64,000 nt of DNA from Segatella albensis DSM 11370 = JCM 12258. Its GTDB lineage: Bacteria; Bacteroidota; Bacteroidia; Bacteroidales; Bacteroidaceae. The DNA lies in NCBI RefSeq assembly GCF_000426565.1, contig NZ_AUFP01000002.1:248001-312000 (forward strand). Reading direction: 5' to 3'. The position numbers and the translations under genes are program-made. How positions within the stretch are numbered: the stretch's first letter is position 1; every line of letters starts with the position of its first letter. The notes under the pieces were generated by a model. It saw only the letters and a list, made by a program, of their open reading frames with translations. It did not search any database and was not told the origin of the DNA. Below, piece after piece: positions 34,430 through 44,878 of the stretch.

Positions 34430-36337
34430 GTGAATCAGAGTAAGTTAAAACTTTTAAACCAAATAAAATATCCTGCAGACCTTCGTAAGTTGAGCGTTGA
34501 CCAACTCCCCGAAGTATGCAAAGAACTCAGAGAAGATATCATCGACGAGGTTAGCGTCAACCCCGGTCATTTTGCTTCTTCACTAGGTGTTGTAGAAATC
34601 ACGGTCGCACTGCATTATGTCTTCAACACTCCAGAGGATAGAATCGTCTGGGATGTTGGACATCAGGCTTATGGTCATAAGATCCTGACCGGTCGTCGCG
34701 AAGAGTTCTACACCAACCGTAAGCTAAATGGCATACGTCCATTCCCTACTCCGTTGGAAAGCGAATACGACACGTTCACATGTGGCCATGCTTCCAACTC
34801 GATATCCGCTGCCTTGGGAATGGCTGTCGCCGCACGGCAGACGGGGAAGGAGAATAGACACGTCGTGGCTGTCATCGGTGATGGCGCCATGAGTGGAGGA
34901 CTGGCTTTTGAGGGACTCAACAATGTCAGCAGTACTCCTAATGATATGCTCATCATATTAAATGATAATGATATGAGCATCGACAGGGCTGTCGGTGGCA
35001 TGGAGCAATATCTGTTGAATCTGGATACCAACGAGACTTACAACAGATTACGCTTCAAAGCCAGTCAATGGCTTTTCTCTAAAGGATATCTCAACGAATC
35101 ACGCCGAAAGGGAATCATCCGCCTCAACAATGCACTGAAGTCTGCCTTAAGTCATCAGCAGAACATCTTTGAGGGTATGAACATCCGATACTTCGGACCT
35201 TTCGATGGTCATAACATCAAGGAAATCGTGCGTGTTCTCAATCAACTTAAGGACATGAAAGGTCCTAAACTGTTACATCTGCACACCACCAAAGGTAAAG
35301 GATATGAACCCGCAGAGAAGCAGGCCACCATTTGGCATGCTCCGGGCAAGTTCGATGCAGAAACAGGAAATCGAATTATTGCAGACTGCACCAACCAACC
35401 ACCGAAATTCCAAGAGGTATTTGGTAAGACGCTATTGGAACTTGCCAAAAAGAATCCACGCATTGTCGGTGTAACGCCTGCGATGCCTACGGGATGCAGC
35501 ATGAATATTATGATGAAGGAAATGCCGGATCGTGTCTTCGATGTGGGTATTGCCGAAGGACATGCCGTAACTTTCTCTGGTGGAATGGCAAAGGATGGTC
35601 TGCAGCCATTCTGTAACATATATAGTTCTTTCGCACAACGTGCTTTCGACAACATCATTCACGACCTTGCCATACTGAACCTCCCGGTCGTATTGTGTCT
35701 CGACCGTGCCGGTCTTGTCGGTCCTGATGGTCCTACCCATCATGGAGCCTTCGATATGGCAGCACTTCGTCCGATACCGAACCTTACCATAGCGTCTCCT
35801 ATGAACGAGCATGAGTTGCGACGACTGATGTACACCGCCCAATTACCAGATAAGGGTACCTTCGTGATCAGATATCCACGAGGCAGAGGTACATTACAAG
35901 ACTGGGAATGTCCACTTGAGGAAATCCAGGTGGGAACAGGAAGGAAACTGCGTGATGGAGATGATATTGCCATCTTGTCAATCGGTCCTTGTGGTAACGA
36001 TGTGAGCAAGGCTATCGATGAAATCACCAAGGAAGCTCAGTACAACAATTGCAAGCCTCGCTCCATAGCTCACTATGACATGCGTTTCCTCAAACCTCTT
36101 GATGAAAACTTACTTCATGAAATAGGTAAGAAGTTCAAACGTATCGTGACCATAGAGGACGGCGTAAGGAGCGGAGGCTTCGGAAGTGCCGTACTTGAAT
36201 GGATGGAAGACCATGAATACTATCCTGAAATCATCAGATTAGGATTACCAGATAAGTTTGTCGAACAAGGTACTGTCGATGAACTGAAAAAGATTTGTGG
36301 TATCGACGTATCAGGTATTAAAAAAGCATTATTATGA
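34430..36337 (+). CDS. dxs: 1-deoxy-D-xylulose-5-phosphate synthase
   Basis: A 635-residue thiamine-diphosphate enzyme that condenses pyruvate and glyceraldehyde-3-phosphate in the MEP isoprenoid pathway. Matching blocks include [53 protein letters not shown] with the ThDP motif, and [15 protein letters not shown]. The frame begins with GTG at 34430. ATGs at 34414 and 34417 lie in another frame and open a 9-10-codon ORF (MMNIKSESE) that overlaps the GTG. trkA overlaps its stop by four bases (ATGA). Confidence 0.95.
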   Translation: MNQSKLKLLNQIKYPADLRKLSVDQLPEVCKELREDIIDEVSVNPGHFASSLGVVEITVALHYVFNTPEDRIVWDVGHQAYGHKILTGRREEFYTNRKLNGIRPFPTPLESEYDTFTCGHASNSISAALGMAVAARQTGKENRHVVAVIGDGAMSGGLAFEGLNNVSSTPNDMLIILNDNDMSIDRAVGGMEQYLLNLDTNETYNRLRFKASQWLFSKGYLNESRRKGIIRLNNALKSALSHQQNIFEGMNIRYFGPFDGHNIKEIVRVLNQLKDMKGPKLLHLHTTKGKGYEPAEKQATIWHAPGKFDAETGNRIIADCTNQPPKFQEVFGKTLLELAKKNPRIVGVTPAMPTGCSMNIMMKEMPDRVFDVGIAEGHAVTFSGGMAKDGLQPFCNIYSSFAQRAFDNIIHDLAILNLPVVLCLDRAGLVGPDGPTHHGAFDMAALRPIPNLTIASPMNEHELRRLMYTAQLPDKGTFVIRYPRGRGTLQDWECPLEEIQVGTGRKLRDGDDIAILSIGPCGNDVSKAIDEITKEAQYNNCKPRSIAHYDMRFLKPLDENLLHEIGKKFKRIVTIEDGVRSGGFGSAVLEWMEDHEYYPEIIRLGLPDKFVEQGTVDELKKICGIDVSGIKKALL

Positions 36338-37674
36338 AAATAATCATTTCCGGCGCTTTTGCCATCGGAACATATCTCGCAAAATTACTTTCACGTAATA
36401 ACGAGGATATCACCTTGATTGACGAGAATACAGAACGACTCTCTAAGATCAGTTCCGACTACGACCTACTCACCTATGAAGGTTATCCTGGAAGTGTAGC
36501 AACATTAAAGGGTGCCGGCATAGAACATGCCGACTTGTATATTTCCGTTACACCCGATGAGGCGCTAAACCTAAATACGTGTATGATCGCTAAGGCCTTA
36601 GGTGCCAAGAAAACCGTTGCCAAGGTTGACAATCCGGAATATATCACAGAAGAGTCACAGGAGTTCTTCGAAGGCCTTGGGGTAAGTTCTCTGATCTATC
36701 CGGAAATGCTTGCTGCCAAAGACATCAACAATGGTCTAAAGATGTCATGGGTGCGCCAGAGATGGGATGTACACGAAGGTGCACTCGTCATGCTTGGTAT
36801 CAAGGTTCGAGAAACCTGTGAGATTCTCAACCGACCACTAAAGGAGATCAGTGGTCCTGAAGATCCTTATCATATCGTGGCTATCAAGAGAGGTGACGAA
36901 ACCATTATCCCTGGTGGTAACGATGAGGTAAAACTCTACGACCTTGTCTATTTCATGACCACAAAGAATTATATCCCATACATCCGAAAAATCGTAGGCA
37001 AGGAACACTACGTGGATGTAAAGAATGTCATGATCATGGGTGGAGGTGCTACAGCCGTACGTGCCATTAAGACCATGCCGGAGTATATGAACACGAAGGT
37101 CATCGAGATCAACGAAAACCGGTGTGAGTTCCTCAATGAGAGACTCGATGATAATGTCCTTATCATTCATGGAGACGGACGCGACATCTCTCTACTCAAA
37201 GAAGAGGGTATTAGGAATACGCAGGCTTTCGTTGCACTAACAGGAAACGCAGAGACCAACATTTTGGCTTGTCTTACTGCCAAACGACTGGGAGTACGCA
37301 AGACCGTTGCAATGGTAGAGAATACTGACTATGTGAGTATGGCAGAAAGTCTCGACATTGGAACGATCATCAACAAGAAAGCCATTGCTGCCAGCCACAT
37401 CTATCAGATGATGCTTGATGCCGACGTGATGAACGTAAGATTCCTGATGACCGCCAATGCTGATGTGGCAGAGTTTTGTCCTAAAGCTGGTTCTAAGGTC
37501 ACTACCCGACCGGTAAAAGACCTCAAACTTCCACAAGGTGTAACGATCGGAGGACTTGTAAGAAACAATATAGGTATGCTGGTATCCGGAAATACCCAGA
37601 TACAGGAAGGTGATTATGTCATGGTATTCTGCCATAACACAAATATGAAGACTATCGGTAAGTTCTTTAATTAA
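36334..37674 (+). CDS. trkA: Trk potassium uptake system, peripheral NAD-binding subunit
   Basis: A 446-residue protein with two tandem RCK halves. The first Rossmann motif is at the N-terminus ([16 protein letters not shown]), the second starts near residue 230 ([15 protein letters not shown]). Each is followed by a TrkA_C-type segment. It gates the TrkH channel from the cytoplasm. It is translationally coupled to dxs and immediately followed by trkH, whose ATG abuts the TAA. Confidence 0.94.
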   Translation: MKIIISGAFAIGTYLAKLLSRNNEDITLIDENTERLSKISSDYDLLTYEGYPGSVATLKGAGIEHADLYISVTPDEALNLNTCMIAKALGAKKTVAKVDNPEYITEESQEFFEGLGVSSLIYPEMLAAKDINNGLKMSWVRQRWDVHEGALVMLGIKVRETCEILNRPLKEISGPEDPYHIVAIKRGDETIIPGGNDEVKLYDLVYFMTTKNYIPYIRKIVGKEHYVDVKNVMIMGGGATAVRAIKTMPEYMNTKVIEINENRCEFLNERLDDNVLIIHGDGRDISLLKEEGIRNTQAFVALTGNAETNILACLTAKRLGVRKTVAMVENTDYVSMAESLDIGTIINKKAIAASHIYQMMLDADVMNVRFLMTANADVAEFCPKAGSKVTTRPVKDLKLPQGVTIGGLVRNNIGMLVSGNTQIQEGDYVMVFCHNTNMKTIGKFFN

Positions 37675-39132
37675 ATGATAAACTTCAAACTGATATATAA
37701 GATTATAGCTCACTTGCTATTTGTAGAAACTGCAATGATGCTATGGTGTCTGCTCATATCCTTTTTCTATAGAGAGGATGACACCTTTGCATTTATGATT
37801 TCTATCATCATCACAACATTATCAGCTTCTATTCTGAAGATTTTCAGTAGAGATGCCGAGAACAATTTGTATAGACGTGATGCTTATCTGGCAGTAACAC
37901 TGGCATGGATTATCTTTTGTATCTTCGGTTCCCTTCCCTTCCTTATCAGTGGCTATCTCACCCACTTCACCGATGCCTTCTTTGAGGCGATGTCGGGATT
38001 CACGACAACGGGAGCCACTGTCATCGATGATGTAGAAAGTCTCCCTCATGGCATACTCCTCTGGCGTTCATTGACCCAATGGGTCGGAGGTTTGGGTATT
38101 GTCTTCTTCACGATAGCCCTTCTCCCTTCATTAGTAGGTGGTAGTGTCAAGGTGTTCGCTGCCGAGGCTACGGGCCCGATAAAGACCAAACTACACCCGA
38201 AACTCTCTACGAGTGCCAAATGGATTTGGGTGATCTATATCGTCCTCACCCTAACCTGCATCGGCTCCTATTATTTGGGAGGAATGAGCATTTTCGATAG
38301 CATCAACTATGCCATGGCGACGACAGCCACGGGAGGTTTCACAACTCACAACAGTAGTACGGAATTCTTTAATTCTCCTCAACTGGAGTATACGTGTACG
38401 TTCTTCACTTTTCTCTCCGGAATCAACTTCACTTTATTATATTTGGCACTACTTAAAGGAAAGGTAAAATCTCTATTCAAGAATTCAGAATTCAAATTCT
38501 ACCTTTTCATGATATTAGGATGTAGTGCCTTCATCATGTTCGAACTGATATGGCGAAACCATTATGACTTGGAGCATGCCTTCCGCAGCAGTATCTTCCA
38601 AGTTGTTACCTTCATCACCACAACAGGTATGTTCAGTGATAATGCAGCCCTATGGCCACATGTCACATGGGTAGTACTGGCTGTATGTATGTTCTTTGGC
38701 GCCTGCTCAGGAAGTACGAGTGGAGGTATCAAATGTATTCGTGGTGTCATGATTCTCCGCATCATCCGCAATGAATTCCGACAGATTCTGCACCCGAATG
38801 CTGTTCTGCCCTTAAAGGTTGACGGAACCAACGTACCTAATCAGAAAAGAGTAACCCTACTGGCTTTCATCGCCGTATACCTCATTCTCGCCCTCGTCAT
38901 CTCGTTCACGATGATTGCCATAGGAATAGACAACACCAATGCCATTACGATTACACTGAGTTGTCTGGGAAATGTTGGTCCTACCTTAGGTATTGAAATC
39001 GGTCCTACCATGTCATGGTCATCACTTCCGATGCTCTGTAAATGGTTGTGCGCCATGATGATGCTGATCGGACGTCTTGAGATCTTCACAGTATTGGTAA
39101 TCTTTACACCGGCTTTCTGGAAAGAGAACTAA
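37675..39132 (+). CDS. trkH: Trk potassium uptake system membrane subunit
   Basis: A 485-residue integral membrane protein with the repeated pore-loop pattern of Trk/Ktr/HKT transporters (EAMSGFTTTGATVIDD, MATTATGGFTTHNS, VTFITTTGMFS, CLGNVGPTLG). It starts directly after the trkA stop. The gene ends only 4 bp before the convergent DUF4435 gene, and no hairpin separates them. Confidence 0.94.
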   Translation: MINFKLIYKIIAHLLFVETAMMLWCLLISFFYREDDTFAFMISIIITTLSASILKIFSRDAENNLYRRDAYLAVTLAWIIFCIFGSLPFLISGYLTHFTDAFFEAMSGFTTTGATVIDDVESLPHGILLWRSLTQWVGGLGIVFFTIALLPSLVGGSVKVFAAEATGPIKTKLHPKLSTSAKWIWVIYIVLTLTCIGSYYLGGMSIFDSINYAMATTATGGFTTHNSSTEFFNSPQLEYTCTFFTFLSGINFTLLYLALLKGKVKSLFKNSEFKFYLFMILGCSAFIMFELIWRNHYDLEHAFRSSIFQVVTFITTTGMFSDNAALWPHVTWVVLAVCMFFGACSGSTSGGIKCIRGVMILRIIRNEFRQILHPNAVLPLKVDGTNVPNQKRVTLLAFIAVYLILALVISFTMIAIGIDNTNAITITLSCLGNVGPTLGIEIGPTMSWSSLPMLCKWLCAMMMLIGRLEIFTVLVIFTPAFWKEN

Positions 39133-39136
39133 ACAC

Positions 39137-40144
39137 TTATTCGGCATCCATAGCATTGAGATAATTCCCGATATCGGATAATATATGTTGATATTGGGAA
39201 GAATTCTGATAGTAGGTATTCTTCTTCAGCATCGACCTCACCGGTTCTATACTATTCTCGTAACAAGTGTATTCCGTCTGGCACTGTGCCGCATGAATAC
39301 TCATACGCCTGATCTCACTGGTTCGCTCCTGTTGCAGGATATCACAGACCTTGCGAACCATCGGAGCCACGAGCTTATTAAACAGATGATGCCCCTGTAT
39401 ATATAAATAGGTATTCTCCGGAACGACACCCAAAGAAGCAAGTTGTTTACTCAACTTATCCTTTTCTTCATCCGTAAACTCCTTATATTTATGTGACAAC
39501 CGTTTGCAGGCACTTTGCACCTTATCATTCAAACGGCCCAGACTTTCATTCTTTCTGTGCATACTGAAACTACTGGTATGGATGATATTGTTGAAGTCAG
39601 ACTGGGTAAACTGATTAAAATAAGAAGACCCCGCCATCCAGATACTCCAAAGGAATAAAGGATAGATGATACGCGAAAAACTCTTCAGATAGTCTTCAAA
39701 GTCGAATATATGATGATCATTCAGCGTTATCATCACACAAGCATCATGCAATCCCGGAGCATAACATTGATAATTCTCAATGGCATACACATAGGTATGA
39801 AAAATATACGGTGAATTAAGCATCATCTGCGAGTTTGCTGTCTTCCCCTGAAGCAGATAGTCATAGTCAGCATCCACACAGGCTATCATATGGTCTCCCA
39901 ATCCTCTCAACATATTCGATATGGCAGCCTTCTTACCACGATCCAGGAAACGGTCTTTCGTAGGAAGCATGATCTCAAAATACCGTGTATCATTCTCGAA
40001 ACGGGAAAGAATCTGACGCCAAAAATACACATCATCATAACTTTCCACATAAGCGATGATCTTCGTACGAGCCTTCTCGGAGGTGAGACTGTTGGCCGCC
40101 CTGATATATTGACTTGTTATGTTTTCCGTTAAGCGTTTTGGCAT
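39137..40144 (-). CDS. DUF4435 (TOPRIM-like) protein, possible nuclease effector
   Basis: A 335-residue protein. The N-terminal part has the DUF4435 TOPRIM-like motifs: E34 in AYVESYDDVYFW, then D91 and D93 in IACVDADYDYLL, which could bind metal. The C-terminal half is helical and contains a YLYIQGHHLFN motif seen in DUF4435 proteins. DUF4435 is the effector (AriB) of the PARIS anti-phage system, where it pairs with an ABC-type ATPase. Here the upstream gene, 22 bp away, is such an ATPase. The pair may be a PARIS relative or an OLD-like housekeeping module; which one cannot be told from sequence. Confidence 0.72.
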   Translation of the reverse strand: MPKRLTENITSQYIRAANSLTSEKARTKIIAYVESYDDVYFWRQILSRFENDTRYFEIMLPTKDRFLDRGKKAAISNMLRGLGDHMIACVDADYDYLLQGKTANSQMMLNSPYIFHTYVYAIENYQCYAPGLHDACVMITLNDHHIFDFEDYLKSFSRIIYPLFLWSIWMAGSSYFNQFTQSDFNNIIHTSSFSMHRKNESLGRLNDKVQSACKRLSHKYKEFTDEEKDKLSKQLASLGVVPENTYLYIQGHHLFNKLVAPMVRKVCDILQQERTSEIRRMSIHAAQCQTEYTCYENSIEPVRSMLKKNTYYQNSSQYQHILSDIGNYLNAMDAE

Positions 40145-40166
40145 AGACTATGAATTATAAGGTATC

Positions 40167-40982
40167 TTAATCCAAGGTGATATCTGTTACTTCGGTCACG
40201 TGATCGGCCCAACCATTCATCACAATAGCAGGACTATGAGTCGTCATGATCAACTGCAACTGAGGGTTCAACTGCATCACTAGATCAATCAGTTGCTTTT
40301 GCCATTCAAAATGCAAGCTCACCTCCGGTTCATCCATAAAGAGAACATAAGGTTGATTATCCTCCACAAGAACCGTCAGCAAGATGCACAAGATCTGTTT
40401 CTCTCCACTCGACAACTGGTAAGGAACAAGCGTTTCACCGATCTGCGAGAACTGAATTTCGTTCGCAGTACGGATGATCTTCTTCCCCGTATCTTGGAAC
40501 AAAGAATCGATAATATCCTGGAACAGTCTTTTCGGATTGCTCAAGGCCTGTGCTTTTTCGGCAGCATCAGGAGTTCCACTCTGCAGGACATCAATAATAC
40601 GATTACCTATATTTACCTGATAATCCAGATATTTGCGCTGCAACTGAAAAAGTTGCCAGTCCAGTTCCGTAGCCAGAGTCAAATCAAACTTTGAAATCAT
40701 ATCACTATTCATCAGCGGACGGTCGAAAGAACGGATCACATCATACCTTATCCATTTCGCCTCCTCCGGTGATACTTTCAGATGTACCCCCTTAAGCATA
40801 TGACTTGGAAATTCACCACCATCCTTCAATCCTTTTATCACCTTATTGAGGATCGTAGATTTACCAACACCATTCACACCACTAAGAATATTAACCCTAC
40901 GATCAAGATTCCATAGGATATGTTTGGTACCACTCCACAGGGAGTCGATTTCTATCTGCTTAATATAATCTGCGTACTTCAT
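40167..40982 (-). CDS. Compact ABC-type AAA ATPase paired with DUF4435
   Basis: A 271-residue ATPase with Walker A GVNGVGKS (35-42), signature LSSGEKQ (190-196), Walker B with D217 and E218, and an H-loop H249 (TTHSP). No coiled coil is inserted, so it is much shorter than SMC-like proteins and shorter than typical AriA. It belongs with the OLD/AAA_15-type ATPases. It has its own -7 box (41004-41011) and forms a two-gene operon with the DUF4435 gene. The likely role is sensing, with the DUF4435 partner as effector. Confidence 0.75.
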   Translation of the reverse strand: MKYADYIKQIEIDSLWSGTKHILWNLDRRVNILSGVNGVGKSTILNKVIKGLKDGGEFPSHMLKGVHLKVSPEEAKWIRYDVIRSFDRPLMNSDMISKFDLTLATELDWQLFQLQRKYLDYQVNIGNRIIDVLQSGTPDAAEKAQALSNPKRLFQDIIDSLFQDTGKKIIRTANEIQFSQIGETLVPYQLSSGEKQILCILLTVLVEDNQPYVLFMDEPEVSLHFEWQKQLIDLVMQLNPQLQLIMTTHSPAIVMNGWADHVTEVTDITLD

Positions 40983-41003
40983 AGACTTATCAATTCTTTA
41001 CTG

Positions 41004-41011
41004 CAAATATA
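41004..41011 (-). promoter_or_regulatory. -7 box of ATPase-DUF4435 operon
   Basis: TATATTTG on the minus strand, about 20 bp upstream of the ATPase start. Confidence 0.5.
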
Positions 41012-41053
41012 AACAATTATAGAACAAATCTAACAAATGATGGCTTTTTTTAT

Positions 41054-41061
41054 TAATTTTG
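41054..41061 (+). promoter_or_regulatory. -7 box of EamA transporter gene
   Basis: TAATTTTG, an exact consensus, about 29 bp upstream of the ATG at 41090. Confidence 0.5.
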
Positions 41062-41089
41062 CAGACAATTAAACAAATCAGGTAAAGGA

Positions 41090-42019
41090 ATGGCAAAGAA
41101 TATTCCACTTCAGGCTCATGCGAGTATGTTTGCAGCCGAAGTTTTCTGGGGACTGATGGCCCCCATCGGAAAAGATGCGATGACTCATGGTATAGACGGA
41201 CTCCAAATGGTTTCTTTCCGAGTGTTGGGAGGAGCTATCTTGTTTTGGATTACCTCACTATTCGTGAAGAAGGAGACTGTACCGATGAAAGACAAATTCT
41301 TGTTTGCTTTGGCCGGAATACTAGGACTCGTATGCAACCAATGTCTGTATACCATCGGACTAAGCATCACCTCGCCCGTCAACTCTAGCATTTGTACTAC
41401 GTCGATGCCGATCTTCGCTATGCTCTTATCTTTCATCATCCTGAAAGAACCTATCACCCTGAAGAAGGCTCTCGGCGTATTCATCGGTTGTTGTGGTGCC
41501 ATCATACTGATTCTCACCAGTATGGCGGCCATAAACTCCAAGGTCGGTGACATCCGCGGAGACATCATGTGCTTAGGTGCCCAACTGTCTTTCGCCTTAT
41601 ACCTTTCACTTTTCAATAGCCTCATCAAGAAATACTCTGTATTCACGGTAAACAAATGGATGTTCCTATGGGCTACCCTACTGATCTGGCCGTTCACCTC
41701 ATCACATATTATAGATATAGAATGGACGACGGTGCCTTCTTCCACATGGTGGGAAGCCGGATATGTTGTCATCTTCGGCACCTACGTAAGCTATATCCTA
41801 ACCATGATCGGACAGCATACGCTCCGTCCAACAGTCGTCAGCATATACAACTACGTACAACCTATCGTTTCGGTAACCGTCAGCATCATCACAGGTATCG
41901 CCGTATTCACATGGGAGCAAGGAATCGCCGTAATACTCGTATTCTCAGGTGTTTGGCTCGTCATCAAGAGCAAAAGTAAGCGCGACATCAGAGAAGCTCA
42001 AATTCATGATATACCATAA
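41090..42019 (+). CDS. EamA/DMT family transporter
   Basis: A 309-residue membrane protein with about ten hydrophobic helices in two EamA repeats (AEVFWGLMAPIGKDAM start; second repeat from ICLGAQLSFALYLS-like segment near residue 165). DMT exporters of this type move metabolites or amino acids out of the cell. The substrate is unknown. Position before metY-cysK hints at a sulphur amino acid link but is not evidence. Confidence 0.85.
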   Translation: MAKNIPLQAHASMFAAEVFWGLMAPIGKDAMTHGIDGLQMVSFRVLGGAILFWITSLFVKKETVPMKDKFLFALAGILGLVCNQCLYTIGLSITSPVNSSICTTSMPIFAMLLSFIILKEPITLKKALGVFIGCCGAIILILTSMAAINSKVGDIRGDIMCLGAQLSFALYLSLFNSLIKKYSVFTVNKWMFLWATLLIWPFTSSHIIDIEWTTVPSSTWWEAGYVVIFGTYVSYILTMIGQHTLRPTVVSIYNYVQPIVSVTVSIITGIAVFTWEQGIAVILVFSGVWLVIKSKSKRDIREAQIHDIP

Positions 42020-42027
42020 TTATGGTA
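42012..42027. promoter_or_regulatory. 16-bp palindrome upstream of metY
   Basis: TACCATAATTATGGTA is a perfect 16-bp palindrome covering the stop codon of the transporter gene. It lies about 47 bp upstream of the metY -7 box. It could be an operator for metY-cysK. Confidence 0.4.
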
Positions 42028-42073
42028 GATAGAATGCCACTATCATGCTATTTTCCAACTCACGAAATCATCG

Positions 42074-42081
42074 TACCTTTG
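42074..42081 (+). promoter_or_regulatory. -7 box of metY-cysK operon
   Basis: TACCTTTG with TTTC at 42052-42055 (18-bp spacer). Transcription would start near 42087, leaving a 49-nt leader, too short for a SAM riboswitch. Confidence 0.55.
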
Positions 42082-42135
42082 CAAATGTAAACAAGGTAAT
42101 AACAAAATAAATTATAAGAGAGAAAGGAAACGATT

Positions 42136-43431
42136 ATGAGTAATGAAAAGAAACTTCACTTTGAGACGTTACAACTACATGTAGGTCAGGAACAAGCTGA
42201 CCCAACCACCGATGCCAGAGCAGTACCAATCTATCAGACTACATCGTACGTTTTCCATAACTCACAACATGCAGCCGACCGCTTTGGTTTGCGCGATGCC
42301 GGAAATATCTACGGTCGACTGACAAACTCCACACAGGGAGTTTTCGAGGATCGCGTAGCAGCTTTGGAAGGTGGCGTTGCCGGATTAGCTGTAGCAAGTG
42401 GAGCTGCTGCCGTTACTTATGCACTCGAGAATATCGTATTGGCAGGCAACCATATCGTAGCAGCAAAGAATATCTATGGTGGTTCTACCAACCTCATCGA
42501 GCACACGCTCGCCAATCAAGGTGTCAGTCACACCTTCGTAGAGTATGATGACTTTGATGCCATCGAGGCCGCTATCAAACTGGAAACTCGTGCGCTATAC
42601 GCAGAGACCTTCGGAAATCCGAACTCTGATGTCACCGATATCGATAAATGGGCTGAAATTGCTCACCGTCACAACCTGCCTTTAATCATCGACAATACGT
42701 TTGGAACACCTTATCTTATCAGACCTATCGAGCACGGAGCCGACATCGTAGTACATTCCGCTACCAAATTCATCGGCGGTCACGGAAGTAGTCTAGGTGG
42801 CGTCATCATAGACGGTGGAACCTTCGACTGGAAGGCTAATGCCGACAAGTTCCCTACCCTCGGTAAACCAGAACCATCTTATCATGGTGCCATCTTCGCA
42901 GACGTAGCAGGCAAGGCAGCTTTTGTTACTCGTATTCGTGCCGTCATCCTTCGCGACACCGGTGCCACTCTCAGTCCTTTCAACGCTTGGATATTATTAC
43001 AAGGTCTTGAGACCCTCAGCTTGCGTGTAGAGCGCCATGTGGAGAATGCCCTCAAGGTGGTAGATTATCTGGCCAAGCACCCAAAGGTCGTCAGAGTGAA
43101 CCATCCATCATTACCGACACATCCAGACCATGAATTATACAAGAAGTTGTATCCTAAAGGTGCCGGCAGCATCTTTACCTTCGACATCAAGGGTGGCGAA
43201 AAAGAGGCATGGGCCTTCATCGACCATCTGAGAATATTCTCACTCCTTGCCAATGTCGCTGATGTAAAATCGCTCGTGATACATCCGGCCACAACGACCC
43301 ACTCTCAGTTAAGTCCGGAAGAACTGGAGGAGCAGCATCTATACCCTTCAACGATTCGCCTCAGCATAGGAACAGAGAATATCGATGACCTGATAGATGC
43401 GCTCGACGAAGCATTTGAATACGTAAAATAG
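42136..43431 (+). CDS. metY: O-acetylhomoserine sulfhydrylase
   Basis: A 431-residue PLP enzyme of the Cys/Met metabolism family that makes homocysteine from O-acetylhomoserine and sulphide. Matches include [20 protein letters not shown], the substrate-binding [20 protein letters not shown], the PLP-lysine motif [17 protein letters not shown] and the late [10 protein letters not shown]. It heads an operon with cysK (38-bp gap), joining homocysteine and cysteine synthesis from sulphide. Confidence 0.93.
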   Translation: MSNEKKLHFETLQLHVGQEQADPTTDARAVPIYQTTSYVFHNSQHAADRFGLRDAGNIYGRLTNSTQGVFEDRVAALEGGVAGLAVASGAAAVTYALENIVLAGNHIVAAKNIYGGSTNLIEHTLANQGVSHTFVEYDDFDAIEAAIKLETRALYAETFGNPNSDVTDIDKWAEIAHRHNLPLIIDNTFGTPYLIRPIEHGADIVVHSATKFIGGHGSSLGGVIIDGGTFDWKANADKFPTLGKPEPSYHGAIFADVAGKAAFVTRIRAVILRDTGATLSPFNAWILLQGLETLSLRVERHVENALKVVDYLAKHPKVVRVNHPSLPTHPDHELYKKLYPKGAGSIFTFDIKGGEKEAWAFIDHLRIFSLLANVADVKSLVIHPATTTHSQLSPEELEEQHLYPSTIRLSIGTENIDDLIDALDEAFEYVK

Positions 43432-43469
43432 AACATATTAGAATTAATCGATTTATAAAACATAAAGCT

Positions 43470-44417
43470 ATGGCAAAGATTTATAAAAAAGTTACCGACC
43501 TGATTGGTAACACTCCCCTTGTGGAACTTAGTAAATACTCAGCCTCAAAAGGTCTGAAAACACCAGTTATCGCTAAAATTGAATTCTTCAATCCTGGTGG
43601 CAGTGTAAAGGACCGAATCGGTCTCGCCATGATCGAAGATGCTGAAAAGAAAGGTCTTCTAAAACCAGGTGCTACCATCATCGAACCGACGAGTGGTAAC
43701 ACGGGTGTCGGACTGGCACTGGTATCAGCCGTGAAAGGATACAAACTAATTCTCACAATGCCGGAAACCATGAGTGTGGAGCGCAGAAATCTACTCAAGG
43801 CGTATGGCGCTAAAATTAAATTAACGAGCGGCAAGGACGGTATGCCTGGTGCTATCAAGGCCGCTAACGAACTTAAGGACTCTATTCCCGGAAGTGTGAT
43901 TCTGGGACAGTTCGACAATCCTGCCAATCCTCAGAAACATTATGAGACTACAGGTCCTGAGATCTGGAAAGACACCGATGGAGACATCGACATCTTCGTA
44001 GCCGGTGTAGGTACAGGAGGAACAATCTCCGGTATCGGAAGATATCTCAAGGAGAAAAATCCGAATATCAAGGTCATCGCTGTAGAACCGGCGACATCTC
44101 CTGTTCTCAACGGTGGTAAGAGTGGTCCTCATAAGATTCAGGGTATTGGTGCAGGATTTATTCCTAAGACATATAATGCTGACTATATAGACGAGGTCGT
44201 TGACATTGCCAACGATGATGCCATCCTCGCAGGTCGCCAACTGGCACAGCAGGATGGACTTCTAGTAGGTATTTCTTCAGGAGCAGCAGCATTTGCTGCC
44301 ACCGAGATTGCCAAACGACCGGAGAACGAAGGCAAGAAGGTAGTAGCATTATTACCGGATACGGGAGAGAGGTATTTATCAACGGTACTCTATGCTTTTG
44401 AAGAGTATCCTCTTTAA
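43470..44417 (+). CDS. cysK: Cysteine synthase A
   Basis: A 315-residue PLP enzyme that converts O-acetylserine and sulphide to cysteine. The PLP lysine is in [14 protein letters not shown], the substrate loop is [12 protein letters not shown], and the phosphate-binding loop is [12 protein letters not shown]. It is the second gene of the metY operon, which ends at a strong hairpin (44442-44475). Confidence 0.95.
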   Translation: MAKIYKKVTDLIGNTPLVELSKYSASKGLKTPVIAKIEFFNPGGSVKDRIGLAMIEDAEKKGLLKPGATIIEPTSGNTGVGLALVSAVKGYKLILTMPETMSVERRNLLKAYGAKIKLTSGKDGMPGAIKAANELKDSIPGSVILGQFDNPANPQKHYETTGPEIWKDTDGDIDIFVAGVGTGGTISGIGRYLKEKNPNIKVIAVEPATSPVLNGGKSGPHKIQGIGAGFIPKTYNADYIDEVVDIANDDAILAGRQLAQQDGLLVGISSGAAAFAATEIAKRPENEGKKVVALLPDTGERYLSTVLYAFEEYPL

Positions 44418-44432
44418 TAAGTCAAAGGGTAT

Positions 44433-44588
44433 CAAAAATAAGACGCTGTATTCTCACGAACACAGCGTCTTTTTTCTTGACGATTACTCTCACGAGCAAC
44501 TTCAAGACAACTAGATTTCTCACTCTCTAATCGCGAAGAGTGAGATTACTCAAAGTGTATCTATTTTCTTTATGTTTTTGCATAAACA
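44433..44588 (-). ncRNA. Candidate structured small RNA
   Basis: A canonical promoter (44594-44624) points left into this segment, which ends at an intrinsic terminator: stem 44442-44469 followed on the minus strand by TTATTTTTG. The predicted transcript of about 155 nt would form three hairpins: ATGTTT…AAACAT near the 5' end, TCTCACTCT…AGAGTGAGA (44518-44545) and the terminator. A 20-codon frame (MFMQKHKENRYT…) also fits inside, so a small peptide is possible. No Rfam family is recognised. Confidence 0.5.
44442..44475. terminator. Bidirectional terminator after cysK
   Basis: GACGCTGT (44442-44449) and ACAGCGTC (44462-44469) with TTTTTT after on the plus strand and TTATTTTT on the minus strand. 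It can end both cysK and the candidate minus-strand RNA. Confidence 0.9.
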
Positions 44589-44593
44589 TAAGA

Positions 44594-44624
44594 CAAAGGT
44601 AAGAAGTTTATACAAACCAGCAAA
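44594..44624 (-). promoter_or_regulatory. Canonical promoter with no protein gene
   Basis: On the minus strand: TTTG (44621-44624), a 19-bp spacer, TACCTTTG (44594-44601). Both boxes match the Bacteroidetes consensus exactly. The only thing downstream before the cysK 3' end is the candidate small RNA. Confidence 0.65.
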
Positions 44625-44834
44625 ATCCTTTAAAACTTTTTTATAATTCTATACTATCAATAGTCTGCTCCATTCCTTCAGAATCTGAGGAGGATTTTTT
44701 ATAATCTTTAAACTTTGCCTCGGCAACTGTTAACAGAAATCGTGTGCGTTTTTGTGCTCTTTCTAGAATGTACGAAAGGCATCGACGCCCTAAAAATACA
44801 GAAAATCATACCACAAAAAGTTGATTTTTCGAAT

Positions 44835-44878
44835 GAAGTTAACTGCATCGGCTTACGCAGTTAACTTCGTAAGATTAT
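44835..44878. repeat. Second locus of the 22-bp GTTAAC-centred repeat
   Basis: Two 22-bp units in opposite sense. GAAGTTAACTGC (44835-44846) and GCAGTTAACTTC (44857-44868) are perfect 12-bp inverted arms. The second unit continues GTAAG exactly as in the array at 4949-5036, about 40 kb away. Confidence 0.8.

Noticed and set aside
42082..42135. SAM-type riboswitch upstream of metY
   Set aside because: The predicted leader is only about 49 nt and shows no conserved riboswitch core.
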